Shown one piece after another: positions 16,727-25,472 of a DNA stretch of 64,000 bases (position 1 is its first letter; each line of letters opens with the position of its first letter). This DNA is from Alteromonas gilva (lineage in GTDB: Bacteria; Pseudomonadota; Gammaproteobacteria; Enterobacterales; Alteromonadaceae). The DNA lies in the NCBI RefSeq assembly GCF_028595265.1, contig NZ_JAQQXP010000001.1:1302001-1366000 (forward strand), written 5' to 3'. Below the pieces are notes generated by a model that saw nothing but the letters and a program-made list of their open reading frames with translations, did no database searches and was not told the DNA's origin. Position numbers and translations under genes: made by a program.

Positions 16727-16780
16727 ATAAGGGCAATCCCATAAGGGCAATCCCATAAGGGCAATCCCATAAGGGCAATG
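16727..16780. repeat. 14-bp tandem repeat, four copies
   Basis: The unit ATAAGGGCAATCCC is repeated exactly at 16727-16740, 16741-16754 and 16755-16768, with a fourth copy at 16769-16780 that diverges at its last bases. Each unit junction forms CCC-ATAA-GGG and each unit contains GGG-CAAT-CCC, so the array alternates two small inverted repeats. It lies in the 200-bp gap between the ROK gene and the fructokinase gene. Confidence 0.9.
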
Positions 16781-16835
16781 TAGTGCAGTCGTTAAATTAA
16801 ATCAATAAAGTTTATTTAATTTTTGTTGAGCAGGT

Positions 16836-18035
16836 TCAGATACTGTAAAGCGCCAGTAACGGCAAATTTGCGCACCCCAGGGATTGCGCGCCAGCGCCTA
16901 TTGAGCCCGGCTTTATTTGCAAGGGCGACAGGCCGCGCATATCGGCACCGGTAAGCTTGGCCTGACAACGACTGACAATACGCGCTTTTATATTTTCAGG
17001 TATGGCACCGTCAATAACGATTGCATCGAGATCCAATAACGCCTGCGCGCTAATCGCGGTATGCATCAGGCCATCGGCCACCTGTTCTAGCCAACCATTT
17101 AATACCGGTAAGTTATCTGGCCATTGCAATGGCTGTTGATGCAGAAAGTGAGTATCAATGGCTCTGTGCTTAAGCGCTTGTTCAAGCAGATAGAGTGAAG
17201 ACTGTTCAATTAATTGCTTATTGCTTGCGCCGCTGAAGGTAGGCAGTGAGCCAATGGCGCCGGCATTGCCGGTGCGTCCGGTATGCAAATGGCGATTAAG
17301 TACCAGCCCACCGCCGATAAAGGTACCGATAAAACAATACAGATAGTCGGTGAGGTCGTTGTGTTTGCCAAACCAGAGCTCGGCGGCACAGGCTGCGGTG
17401 TCATCGTTGCATAGATACACCGGCAAGTCGGAAAACCGCTCAACTTCTGCCAGCATATCGATATCTTTCCAGGCCAATAATTCTGCCTCGGGCGCACCGG
17501 TTTGTTCGCTCCAGCGCCACAATTCAAAGGGTATCGCGACACCGATACCACTCATGCGTTGTTGCTGGTCATCGCTTAAAGGTGCGATGAGTTCACTTAT
17601 TGCCTGTGCCAGGAACGACCGCATCGTGGTGACCGAGGGGTAATTCCATGGTTTGCTGCGAGCGTTTACCACGTTGCCGGTAAAGTCAATCAGGGTTATG
17701 TGGATGTTGCGCCGGCCAATTTTAATGCCAATGCCAAAGGCACCCTGTGGGTTAAGTGAAAAGGGCACTGTGGGCTGCCCCCGCTTGCCTCGTTGCGGCG
17801 CGCCGCGTTTTACTAAGCCGTCTTCTTCGAGCTTATTAATGATCACAGTGGCTGCCTGAGCCGACAAGCCGGTTTCCTTTGCAATAACAGATTTAGGCAG
17901 TTCTTTGTGGTGCCTGATCAGCGACAAAATACGCCGCTCGTTAGCGGCGCGCAGTGCTGACTGGCCTTTGGGCAACGTCGATTTTTGCCATAAAGGCGAG
18001 ACGGGTTGAGAACTGGTTAGTGCGTAACTTGACAT
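16836..18035 (-). CDS. ROK-family transcriptional regulator (NagC/XylR type)
   Basis: An N-terminal winged helix (ANERRILSLIRHHKELPKSVIAKETGLSAQAATVIINKLEEDGLV) precedes a sugar-kinase-like ROK domain from about residue 90 (FGIGIKIGRRNIHITLIDFTG; later GTFIGGGLVLNRHLHTGRTGNAGAIG). The zinc-binding CxCGxxGC cluster of classical ROK proteins is not evident. I start at the internal ATG 18035 because GCAGGATC lies 7 bp before it; the longer frame from 18086 has no such site. It should bind DNA unless a sugar ligand is present, and is the probable regulator of the fructokinase gene downstream on the same strand. Confidence 0.85.
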   Translation of the reverse strand: MSSYALTSSQPVSPLWQKSTLPKGQSALRAANERRILSLIRHHKELPKSVIAKETGLSAQAATVIINKLEEDGLVKRGAPQRGKRGQPTVPFSLNPQGAFGIGIKIGRRNIHITLIDFTGNVVNARSKPWNYPSVTTMRSFLAQAISELIAPLSDDQQQRMSGIGVAIPFELWRWSEQTGAPEAELLAWKDIDMLAEVERFSDLPVYLCNDDTAACAAELWFGKHNDLTDYLYCFIGTFIGGGLVLNRHLHTGRTGNAGAIGSLPTFSGASNKQLIEQSSLYLLEQALKHRAIDTHFLHQQPLQWPDNLPVLNGWLEQVADGLMHTAISAQALLDLDAIVIDGAIPENIKARIVSRCQAKLTGADMRGLSPLQIKPGSIGAGAQSLGCANLPLLALYSI

Positions 18036-18296
18036 TAGATCCTGCTCACTTCTTTGTTCCACGCATTGCAACACGAGCTCTGGCATTGCAACTATCCGGG
18101 CTGGAAGCGCTCAGCGTACCCTAAAGACATTTAATTTAGTAATAAAAGTTGATTAATTACAGGCGGTGAGAACGCATCAGTTTATCTGTTCATCGCTATA
18201 ATGTCGGTGATTGGCGAGGCGTGAACATGGTCTGATGTGGTATTTGTTGTCAACTCGCTGTACCCTCCCATGGCAGGATAAAAGCCAGAGCACCCT

Positions 18297-18638
18297 ATGA
18301 AAAAAACCGACAGGAAACGCGACAATGTATTACGAGAAACGCTCACCGAAGTCTGTGAAGCTGCGCTTGAACGCTACCCCGGCTTTGTGTGGCTGACGCA
18401 TTTTGCCAACTATAGTGAGTTTCCTGACTCGCTGTCGGTTTGGTGTATTTTTGACACGGAAGCGCAGCTCGCCAGCGCCGACACCGCTAGCTTAACCGCC
18501 TTGATAAACCATCAGCTGGAGCACGTGGGTATTAAGGTAAAAAACATCCAAAAACATGTCAGCTTTGACACCGAGGAGGCATGCCGTATTGCTCATGGAG
18601 GAAACTGGAAACGGCGCTTTAGCAGTCAGCAACACTGA
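18297..18638 (+). CDS. Conserved hypothetical protein, 113 aa
   Basis: A small soluble protein beginning MKKTDRKRDNVLRETLTEVCEAALERYPGF, with the central WLTHFANYSEFPDSLSVWCIFDT. I recall similar proteins of this length in other marine gammaproteobacteria, usually without an assigned function. The first 30 residues look helical and the middle beta-rich. No DNA-binding or catalytic motif is clear. It stands alone between the ROK gene (divergent) and a convergent membrane protein gene. Confidence 0.65.
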   Translation: MKKTDRKRDNVLRETLTEVCEAALERYPGFVWLTHFANYSEFPDSLSVWCIFDTEAQLASADTASLTALINHQLEHVGIKVKNIQKHVSFDTEEACRIAHGGNWKRRFSSQQH

Positions 18639-18719
18639 TCTAACGCTGACACACGCAGGTTGGCATTATCCAGCAGCGCCAGTTAGGGTTGTTATCCGCT
18701 CACCCAGTCTTTTGCAGGG

Positions 18720-19247
18720 TTACTCTGCGCTATATTGCTCGTGTTTGTGAATGACTATCCAGCCGTCAATGTAAATTGTGTGCGGGCGACGAACAGTGTA
18801 AATGTCGCCGGCGGCATACATCGCAGCTAATTTCTCGTGACTCACAAAGACCTTTTCAACCCGATAATAATTACGTAGCGTGAGGGCATGATCGAACTGG
18901 AAATGCTGGCGCGGCGATACCGGCGTTGTATGGCCTATATTTCCTGCTTTAAATACAATACCATCGGTCTGCACTGCCAGTACTTTCATGGGAACATAGC
19001 GATATTTTTGATTACTGTCGGGATCTATGGCGTGGAAATCGACAAAGTAAAAATCACTTTTTTGCGGCTGATTAAAAATTTTGTCTGCCTCAATGTGCTC
19101 TGATAGGGCATACAACTGGTACAGTGACACTACCGCCAGCACCAGCGCTATCTCGTAATGTGCTTTGAAAAACTTCAGCACTGAACGCATAAAACGCAGT
19201 AGCAGTCTGTCGTGGTGATCTGAATAGTGTACAGCGCTAGCATTCAT
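18720..19247 (-). CDS. Hypothetical single-pass membrane protein, 175 aa
   Basis: The protein has a basic N-terminus, one transmembrane helix at about residues 31-48 (YEIALVLAVVSLYQLYAL), then a beta-rich tail of about 125 residues (DFYFVDFHAIDPDSNQKYRYVPMKVLAVQTDGIVFKAG) expected on the outer face of the membrane. No known domain is recognised. It is convergent with the 113-residue gene and lies 170 bp after the start-distal end of a diguanylate cyclase gene on the opposite side. Confidence 0.6.
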   Translation of the reverse strand: MNASAVHYSDHHDRLLLRFMRSVLKFFKAHYEIALVLAVVSLYQLYALSEHIEADKIFNQPQKSDFYFVDFHAIDPDSNQKYRYVPMKVLAVQTDGIVFKAGNIGHTTPVSPRQHFQFDHALTLRNYYRVEKVFVSHEKLAAMYAAGDIYTVRRPHTIYIDGWIVIHKHEQYSAE

Positions 19248-19418
19248 AACGAACAGCCTTATTTACAAGCGTTAGTTTGTTGCCATTGGCAGGGACTGTT
19301 TGAACAAAATTCCGTTTCATTGGTGTTTGCGCTGTGTGGGCAGTTTGATGATATGTTGCGCAATGTTAGCGCCAGGTGCAAGGGCAAATTTGACTATCGC
19401 CTGTTCGACGTAGCTTAA

Positions 19419-21284
19419 TCAGGCACCAGAAAATTGCGGCAGAGATGCAATGCCTACCTGGTCGCGCCCTTTGTTTTTGGCATCATAAAGGGCCATGTCC
19501 GCTTGATTCACCAGCTCAATAAAGTCGCTGTAGGATTCTTTAAATTCGGCGACACCAATACTCACGGTGACCAGGTCGATGCTCATATCGGTCACCTCAG
19601 AAGTCGTCTTAATTGCGTTACATAATCGGTTAGCCAGAATTGCGGCTTCATCTGCGGTGGTATTGGGCAATACAAACAAAAACTCTTCGCCACCAATACG
19701 GCCGACACAGTCACTGCTGCGTAAGCTGCTACTGCATTGATTGGCAATGAACAGTAAAACATTGTCGCCTTCATTATGACCAAATTTATCATTGATCGAT
19801 TTAAAGTTGTCGATGTCTAACATTAAAACTGACAGCGGCTGATTATAGCGTTTACTGACCGAAAAGCTTTGCTCGCCGATCTCCATGATTTTTCGCCGGT
19901 TGTTGATCCCGGTGAGGACATCATGATTAGCAAGTTGCCGGTTCTTTTTATACAAACGGTAGATCACAATTACTGTCACGGCAAACACTAGCACCAGCGT
20001 GACTAAGCCTGCCATTAACCAGGTTTGAAATCGCTGTTTTTGCTCGTTTAACGCTAATTTAGCCCCGAGAACTTCGTTCGCATGATCAAGCTGCTGGTTT
20101 CTGAGTTGTTCAATCTCCAGGCTAAATTCACTGTTGAGGCGCGCTGCTTCTGAGGTCATATCAAGCCGGGCTTTTTTTAGCAGGGCGCGCTCGCCTTTAC
20201 GCATATTTTCGAATGCGGCTTTGTATTGCCGGGCGTCGTAAAGAATGTTGGCATAGATCACATGGGCATCCCACAACCCGGCCAGATCGTCAGTGCCTTG
20301 CACTAAGTCGACAGAGTTCTTTCCATAGATCAGTGCTTTTTGGTTATAGCCATTGTCATTTAATAAGCTGGCATAGTGCACGTATGCATTGGCAATATCA
20401 GGCACATTGCCCAGTTGCTCACGTAATGTCACTGATTTCGCTATCCATTCAAGGGCTTCTTCAGGGGAGCCATCTTTGTCAAAATAATACGACATCAGTA
20501 AATAGGCATACGCCAGCGCAGACGTATCTTCTAAGTGCTGAAAAACAGTAATGGCTTGCTCCAGTAACGCAAATGCCTGAGGCCTTTCACCTACAATATT
20601 GATCATCTGGCTACGAGCCATTGTTGCATGTGCTTTCAGTAATCTATTGGCATCACTGTAGCCCGCTTCGGCGCGTTGATAGTGGGTTAACGCTGCTTCG
20701 TAATCCTGCAACTGGTAGTTTACGTCACCCAACAGAAAATCGGCTAGGGCGGTAATCGTGGGCCAGCTTTTTCGTTCAGCCTCGACACGAATTTTACCCA
20801 GCTGATCAATAGCTTGTGTGTAATGTTGTTGATAGGCATGGTTTATAGCACGGTACATTTTTATGATGGCAAGCCACTTGTCATGCTGCTCAGTGTTGGC
20901 AGCATGTTGTGATGCTTGGCTCAACGCACTTTCAAAGAGTGGATCGGCCTTGGCATAATGGCCGTTATCAAACTGCACGAAGCCCTGCAAAAATGTCTTA
21001 AGACCGGCTCCCTGCGGATCTGTTTCGGCTGGCAGTGTTTGTGCTAAGGGTTGCAGTAAATCTGTGCGGTTAAATAAAAAGTACAAAATGGCAAGTTGTT
21101 GTTGATTATGAGAAATCTCAGGTTGCTCGTTATGCTCTTTCAGCAGTGCCTGTTGAGTGGCGGTGAACGGTTGACTTTGATATGCAGTAGAAAAAAGCTC
21201 TAATTGAGCATAGACCCAGGGAGTAAAAATAGACACGCTCACGGCAATACTGATCAGTGATAATTTTCTCAATACTGCAATCAC
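19419..21284 (-). CDS. Diguanylate cyclase with periplasmic TPR region
   Basis: Makes c-di-GMP from two GTP. Order: signal or anchor sequence (LISIAVSVSIFTPWVYA), about 350 residues of TPR-like helical repeats (for example YQLQDYEAALTHYQRAEAGY), a transmembrane helix (WLMAGLVTLVLVFAVTVIVIYRLY), then a GGDEF domain with MLDIDNFKSINDKFGHNEGD and the active-site motif GGEEF. An RSSD five residues before it matches the product-inhibition I-site. I place the start at GTG 21284, which has GGAG 6 bp upstream; ATG 21296 lies before that site and has no ribosome-binding site. The TPR part probably senses a protein or peptide in the periplasm. Confidence 0.88.
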   Translation of the reverse strand: MIAVLRKLSLISIAVSVSIFTPWVYAQLELFSTAYQSQPFTATQQALLKEHNEQPEISHNQQQLAILYFLFNRTDLLQPLAQTLPAETDPQGAGLKTFLQGFVQFDNGHYAKADPLFESALSQASQHAANTEQHDKWLAIIKMYRAINHAYQQHYTQAIDQLGKIRVEAERKSWPTITALADFLLGDVNYQLQDYEAALTHYQRAEAGYSDANRLLKAHATMARSQMINIVGERPQAFALLEQAITVFQHLEDTSALAYAYLLMSYYFDKDGSPEEALEWIAKSVTLREQLGNVPDIANAYVHYASLLNDNGYNQKALIYGKNSVDLVQGTDDLAGLWDAHVIYANILYDARQYKAAFENMRKGERALLKKARLDMTSEAARLNSEFSLEIEQLRNQQLDHANEVLGAKLALNEQKQRFQTWLMAGLVTLVLVFAVTVIVIYRLYKKNRQLANHDVLTGINNRRKIMEIGEQSFSVSKRYNQPLSVLMLDIDNFKSINDKFGHNEGDNVLLFIANQCSSSLRSSDCVGRIGGEEFLFVLPNTTADEAAILANRLCNAIKTTSEVTDMSIDLVTVSIGVAEFKESYSDFIELVNQADMALYDAKNKGRDQVGIASLPQFSGA

Positions 21285-21452
21285 TACTAACTCCATGTAA
21301 CTTTTATGTTATTTCATCAACGAAACCATCTTATGTTATTACTTTTACACTATTCTGGTTAAATATAAAACAGTTTATTCGTCTCAGAGGAGTTTACCGG
21401 TGAGGCATGCTGAGATGGTACAAGAAGTCCGTTTCCTGCACCGGGTTATTGA

Positions 21453-22436
21453 TTATTGAAGCGTTACGGTAGTTTCTTCAGTTGCGGTCACCGAGGTCTC
21501 AATGACTGCCTGAAAGCTGAACACATCACTGTTTTCATCGCTTTCCGGCTGGTCAAACAAAGCGAGGCAGCTAAATGCAACGGTATACTCATCTGCGGGT
21601 AAGTAACCGGCGACAAACTCATAAGATTCAGTGTCGGCGTTATAGGTAACACTCGCTATGGCAAAAGGCGCAATTTCGTTTGCATCAGCCGGCGAATCAG
21701 CATCATCACCGAGCAATTCAGGGTTCAGATCACTACCGGTGTACAGATAAACGGCATTACCTTCATCGATATCAGCTTTTGCTGCGCAGGCGCTGTCTAA
21801 CAGTAAGTCCTCGCTGACGGTGCCAGAGAGTGTGCCTACTGAGTCATTGGCAACCAGGCGCACGCCGCGTGGTTTGAGGAAAATAGTATTGGGTTGACCC
21901 ACGGGATCCACCAGGCTTTTTCGTAAATCAAATTCAACGGTATAGGCCGCGGCGACGCCGGGTAACACCTCAATACCATCCAGCTTGAGTTCGTTACTTG
22001 GCACCGACAGCTCGTAGGTGCCATCATCCATCACAATATAGGACGCATCGGTAACCGCCAAACGAAGCTGAGAATAAGTCCCTGCGGGTATGTCGGTATC
22101 GTCAACGATGGTGACAAACGACTCGCCCTGGTAGTTGAGTAGGTCGATAGCCCTGGGGTCACCGTTTTCATCCCTTACATCAAAGGTTTGATTGCCATCG
22201 CCACCGATCAACTCGACGCTATTAAAATAAACAACGACTTCGCTCGCCTGGTCGACGGGCGCATCGGAAACCGCCAAACTGAATGTTGCGGTGTCAGGCG
22301 TTTCTGGTGATGGTTCGTTGTCACTACTGCTGCTCCCGCCGCAGGCAAATAAGGATGATGAAACGAGGGTAATTAAGGCGCCTTTTACAAGCGGTTTTTG
22401 TATTGCATTCGAAATGAGGTGTGATTGCTTATTCAT
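21453..22436 (-). CDS. DUF4382 lipoprotein
   Basis: A 327-residue exported lipoprotein: the lipobox is SLFACGG with the modified Cys at about residue 32, followed by an acidic Ser/Pro linker. A DUF4382 domain follows (TFSLAVSDAPVDQASEVVVYFNSVEL, later DIPAGTYSQLRLAV), then a second beta domain ending in Thr-rich strands. Members are surface or periplasmic proteins of unknown role in Bacteroidetes and marine gammaproteobacteria. It stands alone, between two diguanylate cyclase genes. Confidence 0.82.
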   Translation of the reverse strand: MNKQSHLISNAIQKPLVKGALITLVSSSLFACGGSSSSDNEPSPETPDTATFSLAVSDAPVDQASEVVVYFNSVELIGGDGNQTFDVRDENGDPRAIDLLNYQGESFVTIVDDTDIPAGTYSQLRLAVTDASYIVMDDGTYELSVPSNELKLDGIEVLPGVAAAYTVEFDLRKSLVDPVGQPNTIFLKPRGVRLVANDSVGTLSGTVSEDLLLDSACAAKADIDEGNAVYLYTGSDLNPELLGDDADSPADANEIAPFAIASVTYNADTESYEFVAGYLPADEYTVAFSCLALFDQPESDENSDVFSFQAVIETSVTATEETTVTLQ

Positions 22437-22785
22437 TTCTTACTCCTGCTTTACTGGTTAATTGCTGATGTTGCAATGCGCTTATGTATGAACATGTTTC
22501 ATGTAGTCTTTCAAATCTTATGCCACCCGGTAAATATGTCTTTTTAACAATAGGTTGTATTTCGTATAACGTTCTGAGCTGTAAGTTTTACGACATGGTG
22601 TTGCACATTTGCGTCACTATGCGGATGGGGAGTTGTGCGATCTGAACCCTGCCTATCTGCCTATGTCAACACGCGAATGCGACTAACAGCGACCGCATAA
22701 AAATCAACCATCGGTTACATTTTTTATCAATAGCGGTGGCATCCATGTGCTAACCTCACAAAATGGGCAATAGGTAATTTGAAGT
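22437..22785. other. Intergenic region between divergent genes
   Basis: 349 bp separate the divergent starts of the DUF4382 lipoprotein and a diguanylate cyclase. Apart from the small imperfect inverted repeat ATGAACATGTTTCAT near 22487 I see no coding frame or clear promoter boxes. Confidence 0.3.
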
Positions 22786-23820
22786 ATGCTTGATAGCAAA
22801 AAACACAATCATAAAATCAATCTGCAGTTTATTAAGGTGTGCTTTGTTGTAACGCTACTCGGTACCCTGGTGCGCCCGTTGTTTATCGATTTGCCTTTCA
22901 TTTTTACTGGCATAGGCTTGCTAAACCTACTCAGTATCTTGGTTATTTATGTTGTGGTTAAACGCCATTGGTGTCAGCGATTTGAGGCATTAAGCGTCTT
23001 TTTAATTGGCGTGGGTACGGTAACCCCGCTGATGGTCATTTCTGGCGGTATTAACAGTCAGTTTGCGCCAATCATCCCGTTAATTCCGTTAGCAACAGCG
23101 CTTATTGGTGGTGTCAGAATGTCCATGGTAGTGTCGGTTTTGCTTATTGGGTTGATTACATTATTTGTTGTTTTTCATTCTCAGGTGGCCGATTTTACGC
23201 AAGACTCGAGTAGTCAGGCGAAAGTGGTATCCCGCGCTGTATGGTATGGTTTAACGCTGTGCGCAACCTGTTACTTTGGAATCTTCTTTTATCGTCGCAA
23301 TCAGTATCTGCAACAACAGCTTGAGAAGATGGCGACAATGGACGAGCTGACTGGCGTATTCAACCGGCGGGGCTTTATGGCGTTAGCCAGGCAGCAACTG
23401 ACCATGGCGTACAGAAACCAGCGCCCGTTTTGCATCATTTTACTGGATATCGATCATTTTAAGCATATCAACGACACTCACGGCCATGATGCGGGTGATA
23501 TGTGCCTGTCAGCGGTTGCCACCAGTATTGATAATGAACTTCGCGAGCAGGATATTTTAGGTCGCTATGGTGGTGAGGAATTTATTTTGTTTTTGCCAGA
23601 CACCAACTTGCAGCAGTCCAAACGGGTTGCTGAGAAAATCCGCCGCGCCATTGCGTTAATGGTTACCGGTGATGAAGGATTGCGACTCACCGTCACTCAG
23701 GGTATTGCCGGATACGAGGGCGGCAATTTGGACGATATAGAACACTATATTTCTCTGGCCGATGAAGCGCTTTATCAGGGCAAAGAAAGCGGTCGCAACA
23801 AATGGGTGTTATCTGCCTAA
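22786..23820 (+). CDS. Membrane diguanylate cyclase
   Basis: A 344-residue protein with about six hydrophobic helices in the first 170 residues (for example LNLLSILVIYVVVKR and MSMVVSVLLIGLITLFVVF), then a GGDEF domain. The domain shows DELTGVFNRRGF, LLDIDHFKHINDTHGHDAGD and the intact active site GGEEF. REQD five residues upstream is a typical I-site, so the enzyme should be active and product-inhibited. The membrane part resembles small MASE-like sensors, with no identifiable ligand site. It is transcribed alone. Confidence 0.9.
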   Translation: MLDSKKHNHKINLQFIKVCFVVTLLGTLVRPLFIDLPFIFTGIGLLNLLSILVIYVVVKRHWCQRFEALSVFLIGVGTVTPLMVISGGINSQFAPIIPLIPLATALIGGVRMSMVVSVLLIGLITLFVVFHSQVADFTQDSSSQAKVVSRAVWYGLTLCATCYFGIFFYRRNQYLQQQLEKMATMDELTGVFNRRGFMALARQQLTMAYRNQRPFCIILLDIDHFKHINDTHGHDAGDMCLSAVATSIDNELREQDILGRYGGEEFILFLPDTNLQQSKRVAEKIRRAIALMVTGDEGLRLTVTQGIAGYEGGNLDDIEHYISLADEALYQGKESGRNKWVLSA

Positions 23821-23920
23821 GCAGGTTAATTACTGGTAAAAACGAAACTGAGCAGACGGTGGATTGTGTTTTAGTGGCCACCTCATATACTAAGCGCTGA
23901 TTATTCACAGGACAGTTAGT

Positions 23921-24454
23921 ATGAAAAATATAAACCGGTATATTGTATGTATCGCATTGTTGCTCGGAGCAGGTAAAACTATGGCAGATAGTGATGTATC
24001 TTTTGAAGCGTTACCGCCTCTCGAAAATTTTCAGGTAAACAATGACAAAATGATCAGCGCAGGCTTACCCAATGAAGCGCACTTTTCGGTATTTAAAGCG
24101 CAGGGAGTTTCCACGGTTATCGACCTGATACCGGGTGATCGCAAGGTTGAAGAGACGATAGTGAGTGATCTGGGCCTGGATTATCATAATATTCAGGTCG
24201 AGTGGGAAAACCCCACGGTAGCTAATTTTGCAGCGTACGTTGCCATTATGGATGCTGCTAAGTCTGAGCCTGGCATTGTATTAACACATTGCAGAAAAAA
24301 CTGGCGTGGAGCCGTATTTACTTATCTGTATCGACTCACTCAGCTTAACGAGCCAGAAGCCGAAGCCAGACGCGATCTCGACGCGATTTGGCAACCTAAC
24401 GACACATGGCTGGTCTTTATCGAAAAGGTAAAAGCCCACTATAACGTTGATTGA
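23921..24454 (+). CDS. Secreted tyrosine-phosphatase-like protein (DUF442/BLH-like)
   Basis: A 177-residue protein with a signal peptide (cleavage near KTMA-DSD) and a phosphatase-like core: ISAGLPNEAHFSVFKAQGVSTVIDL and the P-loop-like THCRKNWRGAVFTY. The Cys and Arg are separated by four residues instead of the five of classical CX5R phosphatases, as I recall for the DUF442 group (HCxxNxR). Phosphatase activity is therefore uncertain. It is followed by a terminator-like hairpin and is probably monocistronic. Confidence 0.72.
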   Translation: MKNINRYIVCIALLLGAGKTMADSDVSFEALPPLENFQVNNDKMISAGLPNEAHFSVFKAQGVSTVIDLIPGDRKVEETIVSDLGLDYHNIQVEWENPTVANFAAYVAIMDAAKSEPGIVLTHCRKNWRGAVFTYLYRLTQLNEPEAEARRDLDAIWQPNDTWLVFIEKVKAHYNVD

Positions 24455-24494
24455 TTGTCGATGTTAGCAATTTAACATTTACTGCGCGAATGGG

Positions 24495-24557
24495 CTGCTG
24501 AGAGCATGTGATCTGGTTTAACCGCCAGCGGGGGCGCTCAGCAGTCGCAGTTTTTTT
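24495..24557 (+). terminator. Terminator-like hairpin
   Basis: CTGCTGAG (24495-24502) pairs with CTCAGCAG (24537-24544), with TTTTTTT at 24551-24557. The loop is long (34 nt) and contains a smaller CCGC/GCGG pairing. The rest of the 300-bp gap to 24756 is AT-rich and shows nothing else. Confidence 0.5.
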
Positions 24558-24755
24558 ACAATAATGTTGTTGGCATAGAGTAGTTTATCAACCGAATTGA
24601 AAAAACTAGATGTAGATCAATTTTTAATCAGCCATTGTTGCTATACTTATTGGGTAAGAAGCGTACAAACGCTGCTACTTATATTTATATAATTAAATCT
24701 ACCCTACATATCTTTCGAACGTCGTAATACGAAAGACTACGCTCTGGAGATAGCC

Positions 24756-25007
24756 ATGACAGTGCATGCAATAAAACCTACTTTTCGTTCAAAGGCTGAT
24801 TTGGCTTTACAGGTGGAAAGAGGCCACCTGTGGCTACATTGTTTTCGAACGTGTTCGAGTTGTCAGCAGGTGTCTAAAAATCTGACGAAGTATGAATTTG
24901 GCGATGGCAGCTCGGTCATTTTAGACTCAAGCTATGATTTTCCTGCCCCGGTAAAGCCTGAAGAGATTGCACGAAAACAGCAACACCTTAAGGCAAGCAA
25001 TCACTAA
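24756..25007 (+). CDS. Small hypothetical protein, 83 aa
   Basis: The frame opens after GGAG (CTCTGGAGATAGCC before ATG 24756) and ends 24 bp before an intrinsic terminator, so it has the full outline of a real gene. The protein has three Cys in FRTCSSCQQVSK plus C30 (LHCFRTC), a possible small metal-binding knuckle, and no membrane segment. I do not recognise a family. It precedes the arsenic operon but is separated from it by a terminator. Confidence 0.6.
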   Translation: MTVHAIKPTFRSKADLALQVERGHLWLHCFRTCSSCQQVSKNLTKYEFGDGSSVILDSSYDFPAPVKPEEIARKQQHLKASNH

Positions 25008-25030
25008 TATTATGTAATCAACGTTTAAAA

Positions 25031-25055
25031 AGCGGCCAAATGAGGCCGTTTTTTT
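25031..25055 (+). terminator. Intrinsic terminator
   Basis: CGGCC (25033-25037) and GGCCG (25044-25048) enclose AAATGA and are followed by TTTTTTT. It ends the 83-residue gene and insulates the arsenic operon. Confidence 0.8.
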
Positions 25056-25066
25056 ATATCTGTAGA

Positions 25067-25102
25067 TTGACACCCGGACTTATGTATGTGAAATTTCACA
25101 TA
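25067..25102 (+). promoter_or_regulatory. Promoter element and ArsR operator of the arsenic operon
   Basis: TTGACA (25067-25072) fits a -35 box. TATGTGAAATTTCACATA (25085-25102) is a perfect 18-bp palindrome covering the expected -10 region, just before arsR. Binding of ArsR there would block RNA polymerase until arsenite releases it. The TGTGA and TCACA arms are only 4 bp apart, so this is not a CRP site. Confidence 0.7.
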
Positions 25103-25124
25103 TGTGAAAAATCGAATGTGTATT

Positions 25125-25460
25125 ATGGATCCTTGTCAGTTTTTTAAGTGTCTGGCAGATGACACACGGCTGCAGTCGCTACTGTTGATAGCGCTTGAAG
25201 GCGAAACGTGCGTCTGTGATTTGATGTTTGCCTTGCAACAGGATCAACCAAAAATATCCCGTCACCTTGCAGCGCTGCGAAAATGTCAGATTGTCAGTGA
25301 TACCCGGCGTGGAAAATGGGTGTTTTACGATCTTTCGCCAACATTGCCAGATTGGGCCAAAGACGTGATCAATAACACCGCGAGAACCAATCCCGCGTAT
25401 CTTCAGGACGCGTTAAAGCGGTTACGCGCAGAACGCACCGACTCCACCAATTGTTGTTAA
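25125..25460 (+). CDS. arsR: Arsenic-responsive ArsR/SmtB repressor
   Basis: Winged-helix repressor, first gene of the arsenic operon. MDPCQFFKCLADDTRLQSLLLI opens the fold; ETCVCDLMFALQQDQPKISRHLAALRK contains the CVCDL metal-site motif (two Cys, with a third nearby) and the recognition helix. The C-terminus ends NCC, possibly a further thiol ligand. I choose ATG 25125; GTG 25104 and ATG 25116 are in frame but fall in or beside the operator. It should bind the palindrome at 25085-25102 and leave it on binding As(III). Confidence 0.9.
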   Translation: MDPCQFFKCLADDTRLQSLLLIALEGETCVCDLMFALQQDQPKISRHLAALRKCQIVSDTRRGKWVFYDLSPTLPDWAKDVINNTARTNPAYLQDALKRLRAERTDSTNCC

Positions 25461-25472
25461 TTTTGGAATATC

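Noticed and set aside
16727..16780. CRISPR array
   Set aside because: The 14-bp units are directly adjacent with no spacers, and no cas genes are near.
19227..19418. 63-residue plus-strand frame between the single-pass membrane protein and the diguanylate cyclase
   Set aside because: It overlaps the start of the membrane protein gene, lacks a ribosome-binding site and shows no recognisable pattern.
25085..25102. CRP binding site at the palindrome before arsR
   Set aside because: The TGTGA and TCACA arms are separated by 4 bp instead of 6, and the site is placed as an ArsR operator.
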